The notes under the pieces are model-generated. The model was not told where the DNA came from. It did not search any database and saw only the letters and a list, made by a program, of their open reading frames with translations. A DNA stretch of 64,000 bases from PALSA-1440 sp050011195. Its GTDB lineage: Bacteria > Verrucomicrobiota > Verrucomicrobiia > Limisphaerales > UBA8199. A program made the translations under genes and the position numbers. Below are positions 1 to 8,243 of this stretch, one piece after another. Position 1 is the stretch's first letter; each line of letters opens with the position of its first letter. Location of the stretch: the NCBI GenBank assembly GCA_050011195.1, contig JBEKJO010000011.1, forward strand, positions 1-64,000, in the 5' to 3' direction.

Positions 1-330
1 CCAGTGCGTGAGAGCCGTCTGCCATCCCGGCCATCGCGCCGCGCATTGAATCGAACCAAACATGCCGCGCTCGGGGGTTGGATTGTAAATCCGGTTTTCA
101 GCCGGAAAGCCAAGGCGGTCCAATTCCGCCTGGATGGCCCGGTTGGCGGGAGCGCAAACCACGGTGATTTGCTTCGCTCGCAAGGCCCGCCATTGCTGGA
201 TCAAATGGCCGAGGACCGACGTGCCGCGCCAGGGCAACAGCAACTTGGGCTTGCCCATCCGCGCGGACCGGCCCGCGGCCAGGATGACCACTCCGACAGA
301 AAAAGCGCGTGCAACAGCAGGCCGTCTCAT
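1..330 (-). CDS. MobA-like nucleotidyltransferase, 3' end cut by the window edge
   Basis: Translating the minus strand from the ATG at 330 gives 110 residues that run open to base 1, so the C-terminal part lies outside the window. Residues 14-26 read VVILAAGRSARMG and are followed by KPKLLL. This is the LAAGxSxRMGxxK signature of NTP-transferase (MobA/MocA-like, molybdenum cofactor cytidylyl- or guanylyltransferase type) Rossmann domains, where the glycines and arginine hold the nucleotide triphosphate. A later TPERGMFGSIQCA stretch also fits this family. The true substrate (molybdopterin, a sugar phosphate or other) cannot be told from the N-terminus alone. The gene runs in the same direction as the cyclotransferase gene at 621-1088, about 290 bases upstream. 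Confidence 0.8.
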   Translation of the reverse strand, partial: MRRPAVARAFSVGVVILAAGRSARMGKPKLLLPWRGTSVLGHLIQQWRALRAKQITVVCAPANRAIQAELDRLGFPAENRIYNPTPERGMFGSIQCAARWPGWQTALTHW

Positions 331-620
331 AGTGCCGCAATACCGCAGATTTCAACCCAAGTTGCAAGCATTTGGGCGAGCAGCGGAGAGCCGGGGGCGC
401 AGGTACTGCCGTGGGGAGCCTTCACGGTCTTTTGCCCGCACATCGGGATCATGAACCCACCGACAACGGCGGACCCCTCTCCCTCGCCCCCTCTCCTCCA
501 AAGGAATGCTGAGTCCAAAGGAGGAGAGGAAGAACCCGCCGTCGCAAACGGTGCAACCACAAAGGGCAAGTGGTATAACGGTGCCGGGGAGCGTGGAGCA
601 GAGGTTTCTTGCCTGGCGTT

Positions 621-1088
621 TCAGGCGGTCTGAATTTGCCTGAGCTGCGCCTGGTATTCCTCAGGCAGGCGCCAGAACTTTGCGCCGTCCACGAGCTGCT
701 TTTTGTAAGCAGCGTTGGGCAAAGGGGGGTTGGGCTGACGATTGGCGAAGTAAAGCCAAACAAGGAGCGGCTCCTCCCTGTTGCCGTCGCGGTACACCGG
801 GCGCTTTTCCCGCACGTAACAATTGGCGTTTGATGGACGCCCCGGCTGGTAGCCTTCGCTTTCGTCCAGGCGCCGCAGATCCGATTCAGAAATGTCGAAG
901 ACGACTCCCCAGATATCCTGACCCGGTTCAGGCACACCATCGCACGTGCCACAATCTCGGTCCTTGGCGTGTCGGGTAAAGGCCAGGCGGTGGTCGGGGA
1001 GTTTGGCAATCGCCACGAACTGCGCCGACGGGCAGCGTTGGCGCATTTGGCCGGAATCCATGTTTGAGCCGTAAGCAAAGTAGAGCAT
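621..1088 (-). CDS. gamma-glutamylcyclotransferase family protein (GGCT/AIG2-like)
   Basis: A 155-residue protein starting MLYFAYGSNM. The YGSN loop at residues 6-9 binds the gamma-glutamyl group in this fold. LDESEGY at 74-80 supplies the expected catalytic glutamate, probably E78. The length is typical of the family. Members release 5-oxoproline from gamma-glutamyl peptides or amines, and the exact substrate here is unknown. The gene is divergent from the uronate isomerase-like gene, with about 120 bases between starts for both promoters. Downstream, at 490-529, a 10-bp inverted repeat (CCTCTCCTCC / GGAGGAGAGG) could stop the transcript, but it has no T-run. Confidence 0.85.
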   Translation of the reverse strand: MLYFAYGSNMDSGQMRQRCPSAQFVAIAKLPDHRLAFTRHAKDRDCGTCDGVPEPGQDIWGVVFDISESDLRRLDESEGYQPGRPSNANCYVREKRPVYRDGNREEPLLVWLYFANRQPNPPLPNAAYKKQLVDGAKFWRLPEEYQAQLRQIQTA

Positions 1089-1210
1089 CGGATTGGGTCA
1101 GGGGCCGCCGTTGCAGGCCGACCGGGCAAAAGTGTAACGCGGCTTTGCTCCTTTGAAAGCCGGGATTTCTTGTGGCTTCCGGGGGAAGTTTCTCATACCG
1201 TCTCCCGCCT

Positions 1211-2470
1211 ATGGAAACGATTCTAGCGGAAGCCGACCGGGTCCCGTCGGCCAAACAGATTGAGGACATTGCGATGTCCACACCGGTGACGGACATCCAT
1301 ACGCACCTGTACGACCCCGCTTTCAAGGAATTGCTGCTTTGGGGCATCGATGATTTGCTCGTCTATCACTACTTGGTTGCCGAAGCCTTCCGCTACCTCG
1401 ACCTGCCCTACGACAAGTTCTGGTCGCTATCCAAAACCCGGCAGGCGGACCTGATCTGGGACGCGCTCTTTCTCCAGCACTCACCAGTGTCCGAGGCCTG
1501 CCGCGGCGTGTTGACCACCCTCCACGCGCTGGGCCTGGACGTGAAGAAACGTGACTTGCCGGCGCTGCGCTCGTGGTTTGCAAGCCAGACGGTGGACCAC
1601 CACATCACCCGCTGCATGGAACTGGCGGGCGTGGGGAAGATCTTCATGACCAACTCGCCCTTTGACGACCTGGAACGCCCGGTCTGGGAGAAGGATTTCC
1701 GCCGGGATGACCGCTTCGCCGCCGCGCTGCGCATCGACCCGCTGTTGTTGTCCTGGCCCGAAGCGGCGTCCAAGCTCGCCCGCTGGGGCTACAAGGTCCA
1801 AGGCGGTGTTCCATCGCGAAAGACCTTTGACGAAGTGCGCCGCTTCTTGGCGAACTGGACCAAACGGATCGACGCGCGCTATGTGATGGTTTCTCTGCCG
1901 GCGGAATTTGACTTCCCCTCGAAGAGCATCACGACCCAACTAATTGAGAAGGCCGTGCTGCCGCACTGCCGGGAGCACGGAGTGCCCTTCGCCTTGATGC
2001 TCGGCGTGAAACGGGCCACGAATCCGCAACTGAAACTGGCGGGTGACGGCGTGGGTTTGAGCAACCTGGCGGTGTTGCAGAACCTCTGCGCGGGCTTTCC
2101 GGAAAACAAGTTCCTGACCACGGTGCTCGCCCGCGAAAACCAGCACGAGTTGTGCGTGCTCGCGCGCAAGTTCCGCAACCTGCACCCCTTCGGCTGCTGG
2201 TGGTTCACGAATGTGCCGTACCTGATTGATGAAATTACGCGGCTGCGCCTCGAGTTGCTGGGCTTGAGCTTCACGCCGCAACATTCGGACGCCCGCGTCC
2301 TCGACCAGATCGTCTATAAATGGCGGCACTCGCGCCGCCTCATCGCCCAGGTGCTGGTGGACAAATACTCGGCCCTGGCGCAAACCGGCTGGCAGGCCAG
2401 CCGCGTGGAAATCGAGCGCGACGTAAAAGACCTGTTTGGCGGCGCCTTCGCGCGGTTCTGCCAGGGATAG
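1211..2470 (+). CDS. glucuronate (uronate) isomerase family protein
   Basis: A 419-residue protein from the ATG at 1211. The frame is open to a GTG at 1172, but the added residues look unconserved. Residues 28-32 are DIHTH, the metal-binding HxH of amidohydrolase-fold enzymes. The following LYDPAF...LLLWGIDDLLVYHYL context, and FMTNSPFDD and WWFTNVPY further on, fit the uronate isomerase (UxaC-like) branch. UxaC itself is usually about 470 residues and converts glucuronate or galacturonate to the keto sugar acid. This shorter form may act on another uronate. The stop lies 20 bases before the der start on the same strand, so the two may be co-transcribed. No other hexuronate genes are nearby. 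Confidence 0.75.
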   Translation: METILAEADRVPSAKQIEDIAMSTPVTDIHTHLYDPAFKELLLWGIDDLLVYHYLVAEAFRYLDLPYDKFWSLSKTRQADLIWDALFLQHSPVSEACRGVLTTLHALGLDVKKRDLPALRSWFASQTVDHHITRCMELAGVGKIFMTNSPFDDLERPVWEKDFRRDDRFAAALRIDPLLLSWPEAASKLARWGYKVQGGVPSRKTFDEVRRFLANWTKRIDARYVMVSLPAEFDFPSKSITTQLIEKAVLPHCREHGVPFALMLGVKRATNPQLKLAGDGVGLSNLAVLQNLCAGFPENKFLTTVLARENQHELCVLARKFRNLHPFGCWWFTNVPYLIDEITRLRLELLGLSFTPQHSDARVLDQIVYKWRHSRRLIAQVLVDKYSALAQTGWQASRVEIERDVKDLFGGAFARFCQG

Positions 2471-2490
2471 GGAAAACTTCAGCGCGCTCC

Positions 2491-3990
2491 ATGCCTGGAT
2501 TGATTGCCATCGTAGGCCGGCCAAACGTCGGCAAGTCGGCCTTGTTCAACCGCATCGCCGGCCGGCGCATTGCCATCGTGCACGATCAACCCGGCGTCAC
2601 GCGCGATCGCATCACCGCGGAAGTGGAATGGTGCGGACTGCCCTTCACGCTCGTCGATACCGGCGGCATCGGCCTGTCGCGCGGCGAAAAGGCGGATGAT
2701 GTCATCGTCAAGGCGGCGCTCGAGCAGGTCGAACTGGCCATCGAAGCGGCCAACGTCATCGTGCTGGTGGTGAATGTCCAGGAGGGCGTCGTGCCGCTCG
2801 ACCGCGAGGCCGCCGCGCGCTTGCACCGCAGCGGCAAACCGGTTCTGGTCGCCGTCAACAAGGTGGACACGCACCGGGCCGAGGCCGGCGCTTTGGAGTT
2901 TGCCGAACTCGGCTTCGACCAAATCTTTCCTCTCAGCGCGATTCACGGCGAAGGCATTGAACCGCTGATGAATGCGGCGATGGGACGGATCGCTGTCCGA
3001 ACTGAACCCCCCAGCGAGCCGGGCGGTCAGGACGCGGATGACGCATCACCCCTCACGCATCCCGCCCCTCTCAAACTCGCCATCGTCGGCCGCCCCAATG
3101 TCGGCAAGTCGTCCATCATCAACGCCCTCACGAAGTCCGAACGCGTCGTCGTCAGCCCGATTCCCGGGACCACCCGCGACGCTGTGGATGTGCCGTTCGC
3201 AGTCGAAACGGAGGGCCTGCGGCAATCCTACGTGCTGATCGACACTGCCGGCTTGCGCAAGACACGGCGCATCGGTGATTCGATCGAGTTCTTCAGCGTC
3301 AAGCGCGCCGAAGAGTCCATTGCCCGTTGCGACATCGCCATCCTCGTTTTGGACGCGGAGGCTGGGATAACCGAGCAGGACAAAAAGATCGCCGACCGGA
3401 TTGTGGAAGAACGCAGAGCCTGCATCGTGGTGGTGAACAAATGGGACCTGATGGACGACGCCGTCCGCAAAGCGCGCCTGGAGGAGATCGAGCGCCGCCG
3501 GAAAAAGGAGAACAGAAAGGCGCCCAACGTCATGACGACGCTCGCCGAGTTCGGCGAATGGGTGCAGGAGCATCTGTTCTTTCTCGACTACGCACCGGTG
3601 ATTTTCACCTCGGCCAAGTCCGGCTTTCACCTGGATCGCCTGCTCGAAGCGGTGCGCTACGTCGCCGCGCAGTTGCAGCAGAAGGTTCCCACGGCGATTC
3701 TGAACCGCACGTTGCACGATGCCGTGGAGCGCCGCCAGCCCGTTAGTGCGCGGGGCCATCGCCTGAAGTTCTTTTACGCGACGCAAGTCAGGCAGGCGCC
3801 TCCCACCTTTTTGCTCTTCGTCAGCCGCGATGAACTTTTCTCCGATCAGTACCAGAAGTACTTGGCCGGCCAGATGCGACGCGCCTTCGGCTACGAAGGA
3901 TGCCCGATAGTTCTCGCCGCCAAATCCCGCCCGAAGACCATCGAGCCCGTGCGGAAATTCAAACCCCGGTACAAGCCAGCCTCAAGCTGA
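2491..3990 (+). CDS. der: ribosome-assembly GTPase Der (EngA)
   Basis: Der is a tandem GTPase that helps mature the 50S ribosomal subunit in the cytoplasm. The first G domain has GRPNVGKS at residues 9-16 and DTGG. The second repeats IVGRPNVGKSS, then PGTTRDAVD, DTAG and NKWD. A C-terminal KH-like domain follows. The start is the ATG at 2491 (MPGLIAIVGRP), because the upstream in-frame extension is the 3' end of the previous gene read in another frame. The 499-residue length is somewhat above the usual 430-490. The excess is a basic stretch (ERRRKKENRKAPN) between NKWD and FLDYAP of the second G domain. A rho-independent terminator follows. Confidence 0.97.
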   Translation: MPGLIAIVGRPNVGKSALFNRIAGRRIAIVHDQPGVTRDRITAEVEWCGLPFTLVDTGGIGLSRGEKADDVIVKAALEQVELAIEAANVIVLVVNVQEGVVPLDREAAARLHRSGKPVLVAVNKVDTHRAEAGALEFAELGFDQIFPLSAIHGEGIEPLMNAAMGRIAVRTEPPSEPGGQDADDASPLTHPAPLKLAIVGRPNVGKSSIINALTKSERVVVSPIPGTTRDAVDVPFAVETEGLRQSYVLIDTAGLRKTRRIGDSIEFFSVKRAEESIARCDIAILVLDAEAGITEQDKKIADRIVEERRACIVVVNKWDLMDDAVRKARLEEIERRRKKENRKAPNVMTTLAEFGEWVQEHLFFLDYAPVIFTSAKSGFHLDRLLEAVRYVAAQLQQKVPTAILNRTLHDAVERRQPVSARGHRLKFFYATQVRQAPPTFLLFVSRDELFSDQYQKYLAGQMRRAFGYEGCPIVLAAKSRPKTIEPVRKFKPRYKPASS

Positions 3991-4010
3991 AGCCGGCGCG
4001 CTTTTGGTCA

Positions 4011-4057
4011 CGGGCATCCCTTTGCGGGCGCGGATGGGTGCCCGGAACGGTTTTTTT
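4011..4057 (+). terminator. intrinsic terminator after der
   Basis: CGGGCA and CCC pair with GGG and TGCCCG, leaving one bulged T, around a GC-rich loop. GAACGG and then seven Ts (4051-4057) follow. It lies 20 bases past the der stop. Confidence 0.7.
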
Positions 4058-4067
4058 GGGAGTAATT

Positions 4068-4085
4068 CTTGAGGTTTTCCTCAAG
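4068..4085 (+). other. small hairpin in the nrdJ leader region
   Basis: CTTGAGG-TTTT-CCTCAAG is a perfect 7-bp stem. A TTTGCGCAAA palindrome follows at about 4095. The ~240-base leader between the der terminator and nrdJ shows no convincing cobalamin riboswitch (no B12 box seen) and no clear NrdR box pair. Confidence 0.35.
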
Positions 4086-4300
4086 GAATAGCGTTTGCGC
4101 AAATATTTTCAGAATTATCTTGTTCCCCCAACAGGTGGTGGTTAAGTTTGAAGTGTTACCCAACTAATGGGGTATGTGCAGGGCCTCGAGGAGAGGCGCA
4201 AATGTTTAGATATTGGCCAATTTGAACCAAATCTGCCGGATGTTTTGTTGAAGGTCCGTCAACGGGCACAACCGGCGGGACAGCAGTAAAAAGGAAAACC

Positions 4301-7300
4301 ATGATAGTTGCCAGCGAACAGGTTTTGGCTGACGCCCCCCCCCAGGGACGCCGCCGGTCCGCAACCGTCACCGGGACTCGGGCGCCCAAAGGCACCCTTG
4401 GCTCGGCGAAGAAATTGCTCAGTATCGAAAGGACTTTCAGCGATCCCAAGATTAATCCGTTCGACCAAATCGAGTGGGAACGGCGGACCGCTGAAATCAC
4501 AGACGAGGCCGGGAAAGTCATTTTCAAACAGGAAAACGTCGAGGTGCCCAAGGCCTGGTCGCTCCTGGCCACCAAGGTGGTCGTGTCGAAGTACTTTTAC
4601 GGCGAGCAAGGCACCGCGGAGCGGGAGACATCGGTCCGGCAACTCATCCACCGCATTTGCCGCACGATCGCGGATTGGGGCGTCAAGGACGGCTGCTTCA
4701 CCAAGGCCGGCGGCGAAGTCTTCTGCGACGAGCTGACGTGGCTCTGCCTGAATCAGTACGGCGCGTTTAATTCCCCGGTCTGGTTCAACGTTGGGCTGTA
4801 TCACCAGTATCACATCGGCAATTCCTCCAGCCGCGGCAACTGGTTTTGCGATCCCCGGACCGGCCAGGCGGAGCGGGCGAAAACGCCGTATGAGTATCCG
4901 CAGTGCAGTGCCTGCTTCATCCAGTCAGTGCAGGATAACATGGAGTCGATCATGCACCTGGCCCACAGCGAGGCGATGCTGTTCAAGTTCGGCTCCGGCA
5001 CCGGGACAGATCTCTCCCCCATCCGCTCCGGCAAGGAAAAGCTCAGCGGCGGCGGCCGGCCGAGCGGGCCGTTGTCCTTCCTGAAGGTCTATGACCAGGT
5101 GGCCAACGTGGTGAAGTCCGGCGGGAAGACGCGCCGCGCCGCCAAGATGAACACCCTGCGCGACTGGCACGGCGACATCCAGGAATTCATCGAGGCCAAG
5201 ATGAAGGAGGAGAAGAAGGCCTGGGCGCTCATCGAGCAAGGCTACGACGGCTCCTACAATGGCGACGCCTACGGCAGCGTGATGTATCAGAACGAGAACC
5301 TCTCCGTGCGGGTCAGCGACGCGTTCATGCAAGCCGCGCAGGAGGGCAAGGAATGGTGGACGCGTTCCGTCACGACGGGCAAGCCGCTGGAGAAGAAAGA
5401 CGCCAGCGCACTGCTGCACAAGATCGCCGAGGGCACGTGGGTCTGCGGCGACCCGGGTCTGCAGTACGACGGCGCCATCCAGAAATGGCACACGTGCAAA
5501 GGCACCGAGCCGATTCACTCGACGAATCCGTGCTCGGAATACGTCTTCCTCAACAACACCGCCTGCAACCTGGCGTCGCTGAACCTGATGAAGTTCAAGC
5601 GTGAGGACGGCACTTTCAATGTCGCGCAGTTCAAGGCCGCCGTGCGAATTTTCATTGCCGCGCAGGAAATCCTGGTTGACAACGCCAGCTATCCGACCAA
5701 GGAAATCGCGGAGAACTCCCATATCTTCCGCACGCTTGGCCTGGGTTACGCCAACCTCGGCTCGCTCATCATGAGCTACGGCCTGCCCTACGATTCAGAC
5801 GAAGGGCGCGCCCTGGCCGGGGCGATTACCGCAATCATGACGGGCCACGCTTACGAGCAATCAGCCGAACTCGCCGCCGTCATGGGCCCCTTTAAGGGCT
5901 ATCGCGACGCCCGTTGCGCGCATGTGTCCAAGCCGTTAGCCGAGGACAATGCCGAATCCATGCTGGGCGTTATTAAGCAGCATCGTGAGGCCGTTGAGGA
6001 AATCCAACCCAGCCAGGAATTCAATTATCTGAAAGAGGAAGCGCGCGAGTCCTGGGACGGCGCGCTCGAACGCGGCCGCACCGTGGGCTATCGCAACGCG
6101 CAAGTCACCGTGCTGGCGCCGACCGGCACCATCGCGTTCCTGATGGACTGCGACACGACCGGCATCGAGCCCGACATCGCGCTGGTGAAGTACAAGCTGC
6201 TGGCGGGCGGCGGTCTGCTGAAAATTGTCAACCGCACGGTGCCTGAAGCGCTGCGCCGGCTGGGGTACAGCGCCCGGGAATGCGAGCGCATCATCGCGCA
6301 TATCGAGAGATGCGATACGATTGAAGACGTTGCCGAGGGCGGCCAAACCATCCGGAGCGGGTTGAAGCCGGAGCATCTGCCGGTTTTCGATTGCGCCTTC
6401 AAGCCGTATCGCGGCCAGCGGAGCATTCAGTACCTGGCCCACCTGAAAATGATGGCGGCGGCCCAGCCATTCGTCAGCGGCGCGATTTCCAAGACCGTCA
6501 ACATGCCCAACGAAAGCACGGTCGAAGACGTTCGTGACGCCTATGTGCAGGCGTGGAGGATGGGCCTCAAGTGCGTGGCCATCTATCGCGACGGCTCAAA
6601 GCGCTCGCAGCCGCTTAACACGAAACGAACCAACGAGGGCGGCGATAAGGTCGCCGCCGCGGACACCTCCACACTGGAAATACGCATCAAGGAACTGGAA
6701 GCCGAGGTCGCCCGGCTCAATGCTCAGGCCGGCAAGCCGTTGCGCCGCCGCCTCTCCGACACCCGCACCGCCATTACGCACAAGTTCGATATAGCGGGCC
6801 ATGAAGGGTATCTCACCGTCGGGTTGTTTGAGCCCAGCCAGCCGGGCGAGCTGTTTATCACGATGGCCAAGGAAGGCTCGACGATCGGCGGGCTGATGGA
6901 CGGCATTGGCACCCTGACCAGCATGGCGCTGCAGTACGGCGTGCCGCTCGAAGCCCTGGTCCGAAAATTCGCCCACGTGCGCTTCGAACCCTCGGGCTTT
7001 ACTAAGAATCCCGATATCCGCAACGCGGCCTCCATCACCGATTACGTATTCCGCTGGATGGCCGTGCAATTCATCCCCGGATTCCGCGAGGCCAATTCAC
7101 CGAATCGCAATCAGCCGGAGCTGGCCATTCCCGGATTGCAGGAAGCGGAGAAGAAGAAGGTCAACCGGCCCGTGCCGGAGCTGGCCATCGCGGAGGACAC
7201 CGATATTCTGGACGCTGAATCCGGCCAGCCGGGAAATGGCAGGGGCCATCAACCCGCCCGGCCCGCCCCCGCCGAGCGGACGGTAAAGACTCTCAGCGAT

Positions 7301-7417
7301 TCGGTCGCGCACTTTCAACAGGATGCGCCCACGTGCCCTAATTGCGGCCACATGACCGTGCGCAACGGCGCGTGCTACAAGTGCCTCAACTGCGGCGAAA
7401 GTCTGGGATGCAGTTAG
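4301..7417 (+). CDS. nrdJ: vitamin B12-dependent (class II) ribonucleotide reductase
   Basis: This enzyme reduces ribonucleotides to deoxyribonucleotides with adenosylcobalamin as radical source and works with or without oxygen. The 1,038-residue length fits the long NrdJ type. The N-terminal ATP-binding-type region is followed by CSACFIQSVQDNMESI, GSGTGTDLSPIRS and the active-site stretch NPCSEY, which holds the catalytic Asn, Cys and Glu. LAPTGTIAFLMDCDTTGIEP comes later. A TSCPD-type domain (about residues 810-930) and a C-terminal cysteine cluster (CPNCG...CYKCLNCGESLGC) complete it; the latter probably binds zinc and carries the thiol relay to the active site. AGGAAAACC precedes the ATG. 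No nrdAB or nrdD is visible. Confidence 0.96.
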   Translation: MIVASEQVLADAPPQGRRRSATVTGTRAPKGTLGSAKKLLSIERTFSDPKINPFDQIEWERRTAEITDEAGKVIFKQENVEVPKAWSLLATKVVVSKYFYGEQGTAERETSVRQLIHRICRTIADWGVKDGCFTKAGGEVFCDELTWLCLNQYGAFNSPVWFNVGLYHQYHIGNSSSRGNWFCDPRTGQAERAKTPYEYPQCSACFIQSVQDNMESIMHLAHSEAMLFKFGSGTGTDLSPIRSGKEKLSGGGRPSGPLSFLKVYDQVANVVKSGGKTRRAAKMNTLRDWHGDIQEFIEAKMKEEKKAWALIEQGYDGSYNGDAYGSVMYQNENLSVRVSDAFMQAAQEGKEWWTRSVTTGKPLEKKDASALLHKIAEGTWVCGDPGLQYDGAIQKWHTCKGTEPIHSTNPCSEYVFLNNTACNLASLNLMKFKREDGTFNVAQFKAAVRIFIAAQEILVDNASYPTKEIAENSHIFRTLGLGYANLGSLIMSYGLPYDSDEGRALAGAITAIMTGHAYEQSAELAAVMGPFKGYRDARCAHVSKPLAEDNAESMLGVIKQHREAVEEIQPSQEFNYLKEEARESWDGALERGRTVGYRNAQVTVLAPTGTIAFLMDCDTTGIEPDIALVKYKLLAGGGLLKIVNRTVPEALRRLGYSARECERIIAHIERCDTIEDVAEGGQTIRSGLKPEHLPVFDCAFKPYRGQRSIQYLAHLKMMAAAQPFVSGAISKTVNMPNESTVEDVRDAYVQAWRMGLKCVAIYRDGSKRSQPLNTKRTNEGGDKVAAADTSTLEIRIKELEAEVARLNAQAGKPLRRRLSDTRTAITHKFDIAGHEGYLTVGLFEPSQPGELFITMAKEGSTIGGLMDGIGTLTSMALQYGVPLEALVRKFAHVRFEPSGFTKNPDIRNAASITDYVFRWMAVQFIPGFREANSPNRNQPELAIPGLQEAEKKKVNRPVPELAIAEDTDILDAESGQPGNGRGHQPARPAPAERTVKTLSDSVAHFQQDAPTCPNCGHMTVRNGACYKCLNCGESLGCS

Positions 7418-7447
7418 TTTAGAAGCCTGCACCGGGCACGAAGTCCG

Positions 7448-7466
7448 AAGGGCTGGGAAAGCCCTT
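7448..7466 (+). terminator. possible weak terminator after nrdJ
   Basis: AAGGGCT-GGGAA-AGCCCTT forms a 7-bp stem about 30 bases past the nrdJ stop. Only a short, mixed T/C tract follows, so termination strength is doubtful. Confidence 0.4.
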
Positions 7467-7544
7467 TCCCTCGCTTCCGGCATGCTTGAATCGAGGGTGG
7501 TTTCAGGTTTTGCTTCCCCGGCGCCCCCCTGCTAGGCTGCGGCT

Positions 7545-8231
7545 ATGAATAGCAGCCCGCAGACCACTTTCATCAAAGAGGACCCTTGGCGCATCTTTCG
7601 CATCATGGCCGAGTTCGTCGATTCGTTTGAGACCCTCTCGCAGGTCGGCCCCGGGGTCACGGTTTTCGGTTCCGCCCGCATGTCCCCGCGCGATGCCCAC
7701 TACAAGGCCGCAGTCGAATTGGCCCAGGGCCTGGCCAAACACAACCTGGCCATCATCACTGGCGGCGGACCGGGCATTATGGAAGCCGCCAACAAGGGCG
7801 CCGCGCTCGCCAAAGGAAAATCGGTCGGCCTGAACATCGAGTTGCCGCACGAACAAAAAGGCAACTGCTACGCCAACATCCCCATCCATTTTCACTACTT
7901 CTTCTCGCGCAAGGTCTGCTTCGTGAAATACAGCATCGCCTTTGTTTTCATGCCCGGTGGCTTCGGCACATTGGATGAATTCTATGAAGTGCTGACGCTG
8001 GTGCAGACCGAGCGCATTCCGGCCTTCCCGCTGATCCTCTTTGGCTGCCGGTTCTGGAAGGGTCTGCTCCACTGGATGAAGACGGCAATGGAGGAGAAGA
8101 ACAAATTCATCAGCCCCGGCGATCTGGAGCTGGTAACGATCACCGACGACCCGGAAGAAGCAATCGACGTTATTCTCGACTACGAACGCCGCGTCGGCCC
8201 GCCTGAGATTGTCCCGAAGGCCTTCGCTTGA
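7545..8231 (+). CDS. LOG family protein (TIGR00730-type lysine-decarboxylase-like Rossmann fold)
   Basis: A 228-residue cytoplasmic protein with the two hallmark motifs GGGPGIME (73-80) and PGGFGTLDE (137-145). Proteins with these motifs cleave nucleoside 5'-monophosphates such as cytokinin riboside phosphates into base and ribose phosphate. They are often still annotated as lysine decarboxylase, which is misleading. Which nucleotide is used here is not known. The gene stands alone between nrdJ and the convergent TPR gene, whose stop is 13 bases away. Its nearness to a ribonucleotide reductase may hint at nucleotide salvage, but that is inference. Confidence 0.85.
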   Translation: MNSSPQTTFIKEDPWRIFRIMAEFVDSFETLSQVGPGVTVFGSARMSPRDAHYKAAVELAQGLAKHNLAIITGGGPGIMEAANKGAALAKGKSVGLNIELPHEQKGNCYANIPIHFHYFFSRKVCFVKYSIAFVFMPGGFGTLDEFYEVLTLVQTERIPAFPLILFGCRFWKGLLHWMKTAMEEKNKFISPGDLELVTITDDPEEAIDVILDYERRVGPPEIVPKAFA

Positions 8232-8243
8232 GCCCGCCTCGGG

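Noticed and set aside
4..633. 209-residue plus-strand frame at the left edge
   Set aside because: It lies antisense to the MobA-like gene, whose signature is clear on the minus strand.
4058..4300. Cobalamin riboswitch or NrdR boxes upstream of nrdJ
   Set aside because: No B12 box or tandem NrdR palindromes could be seen in the leader.
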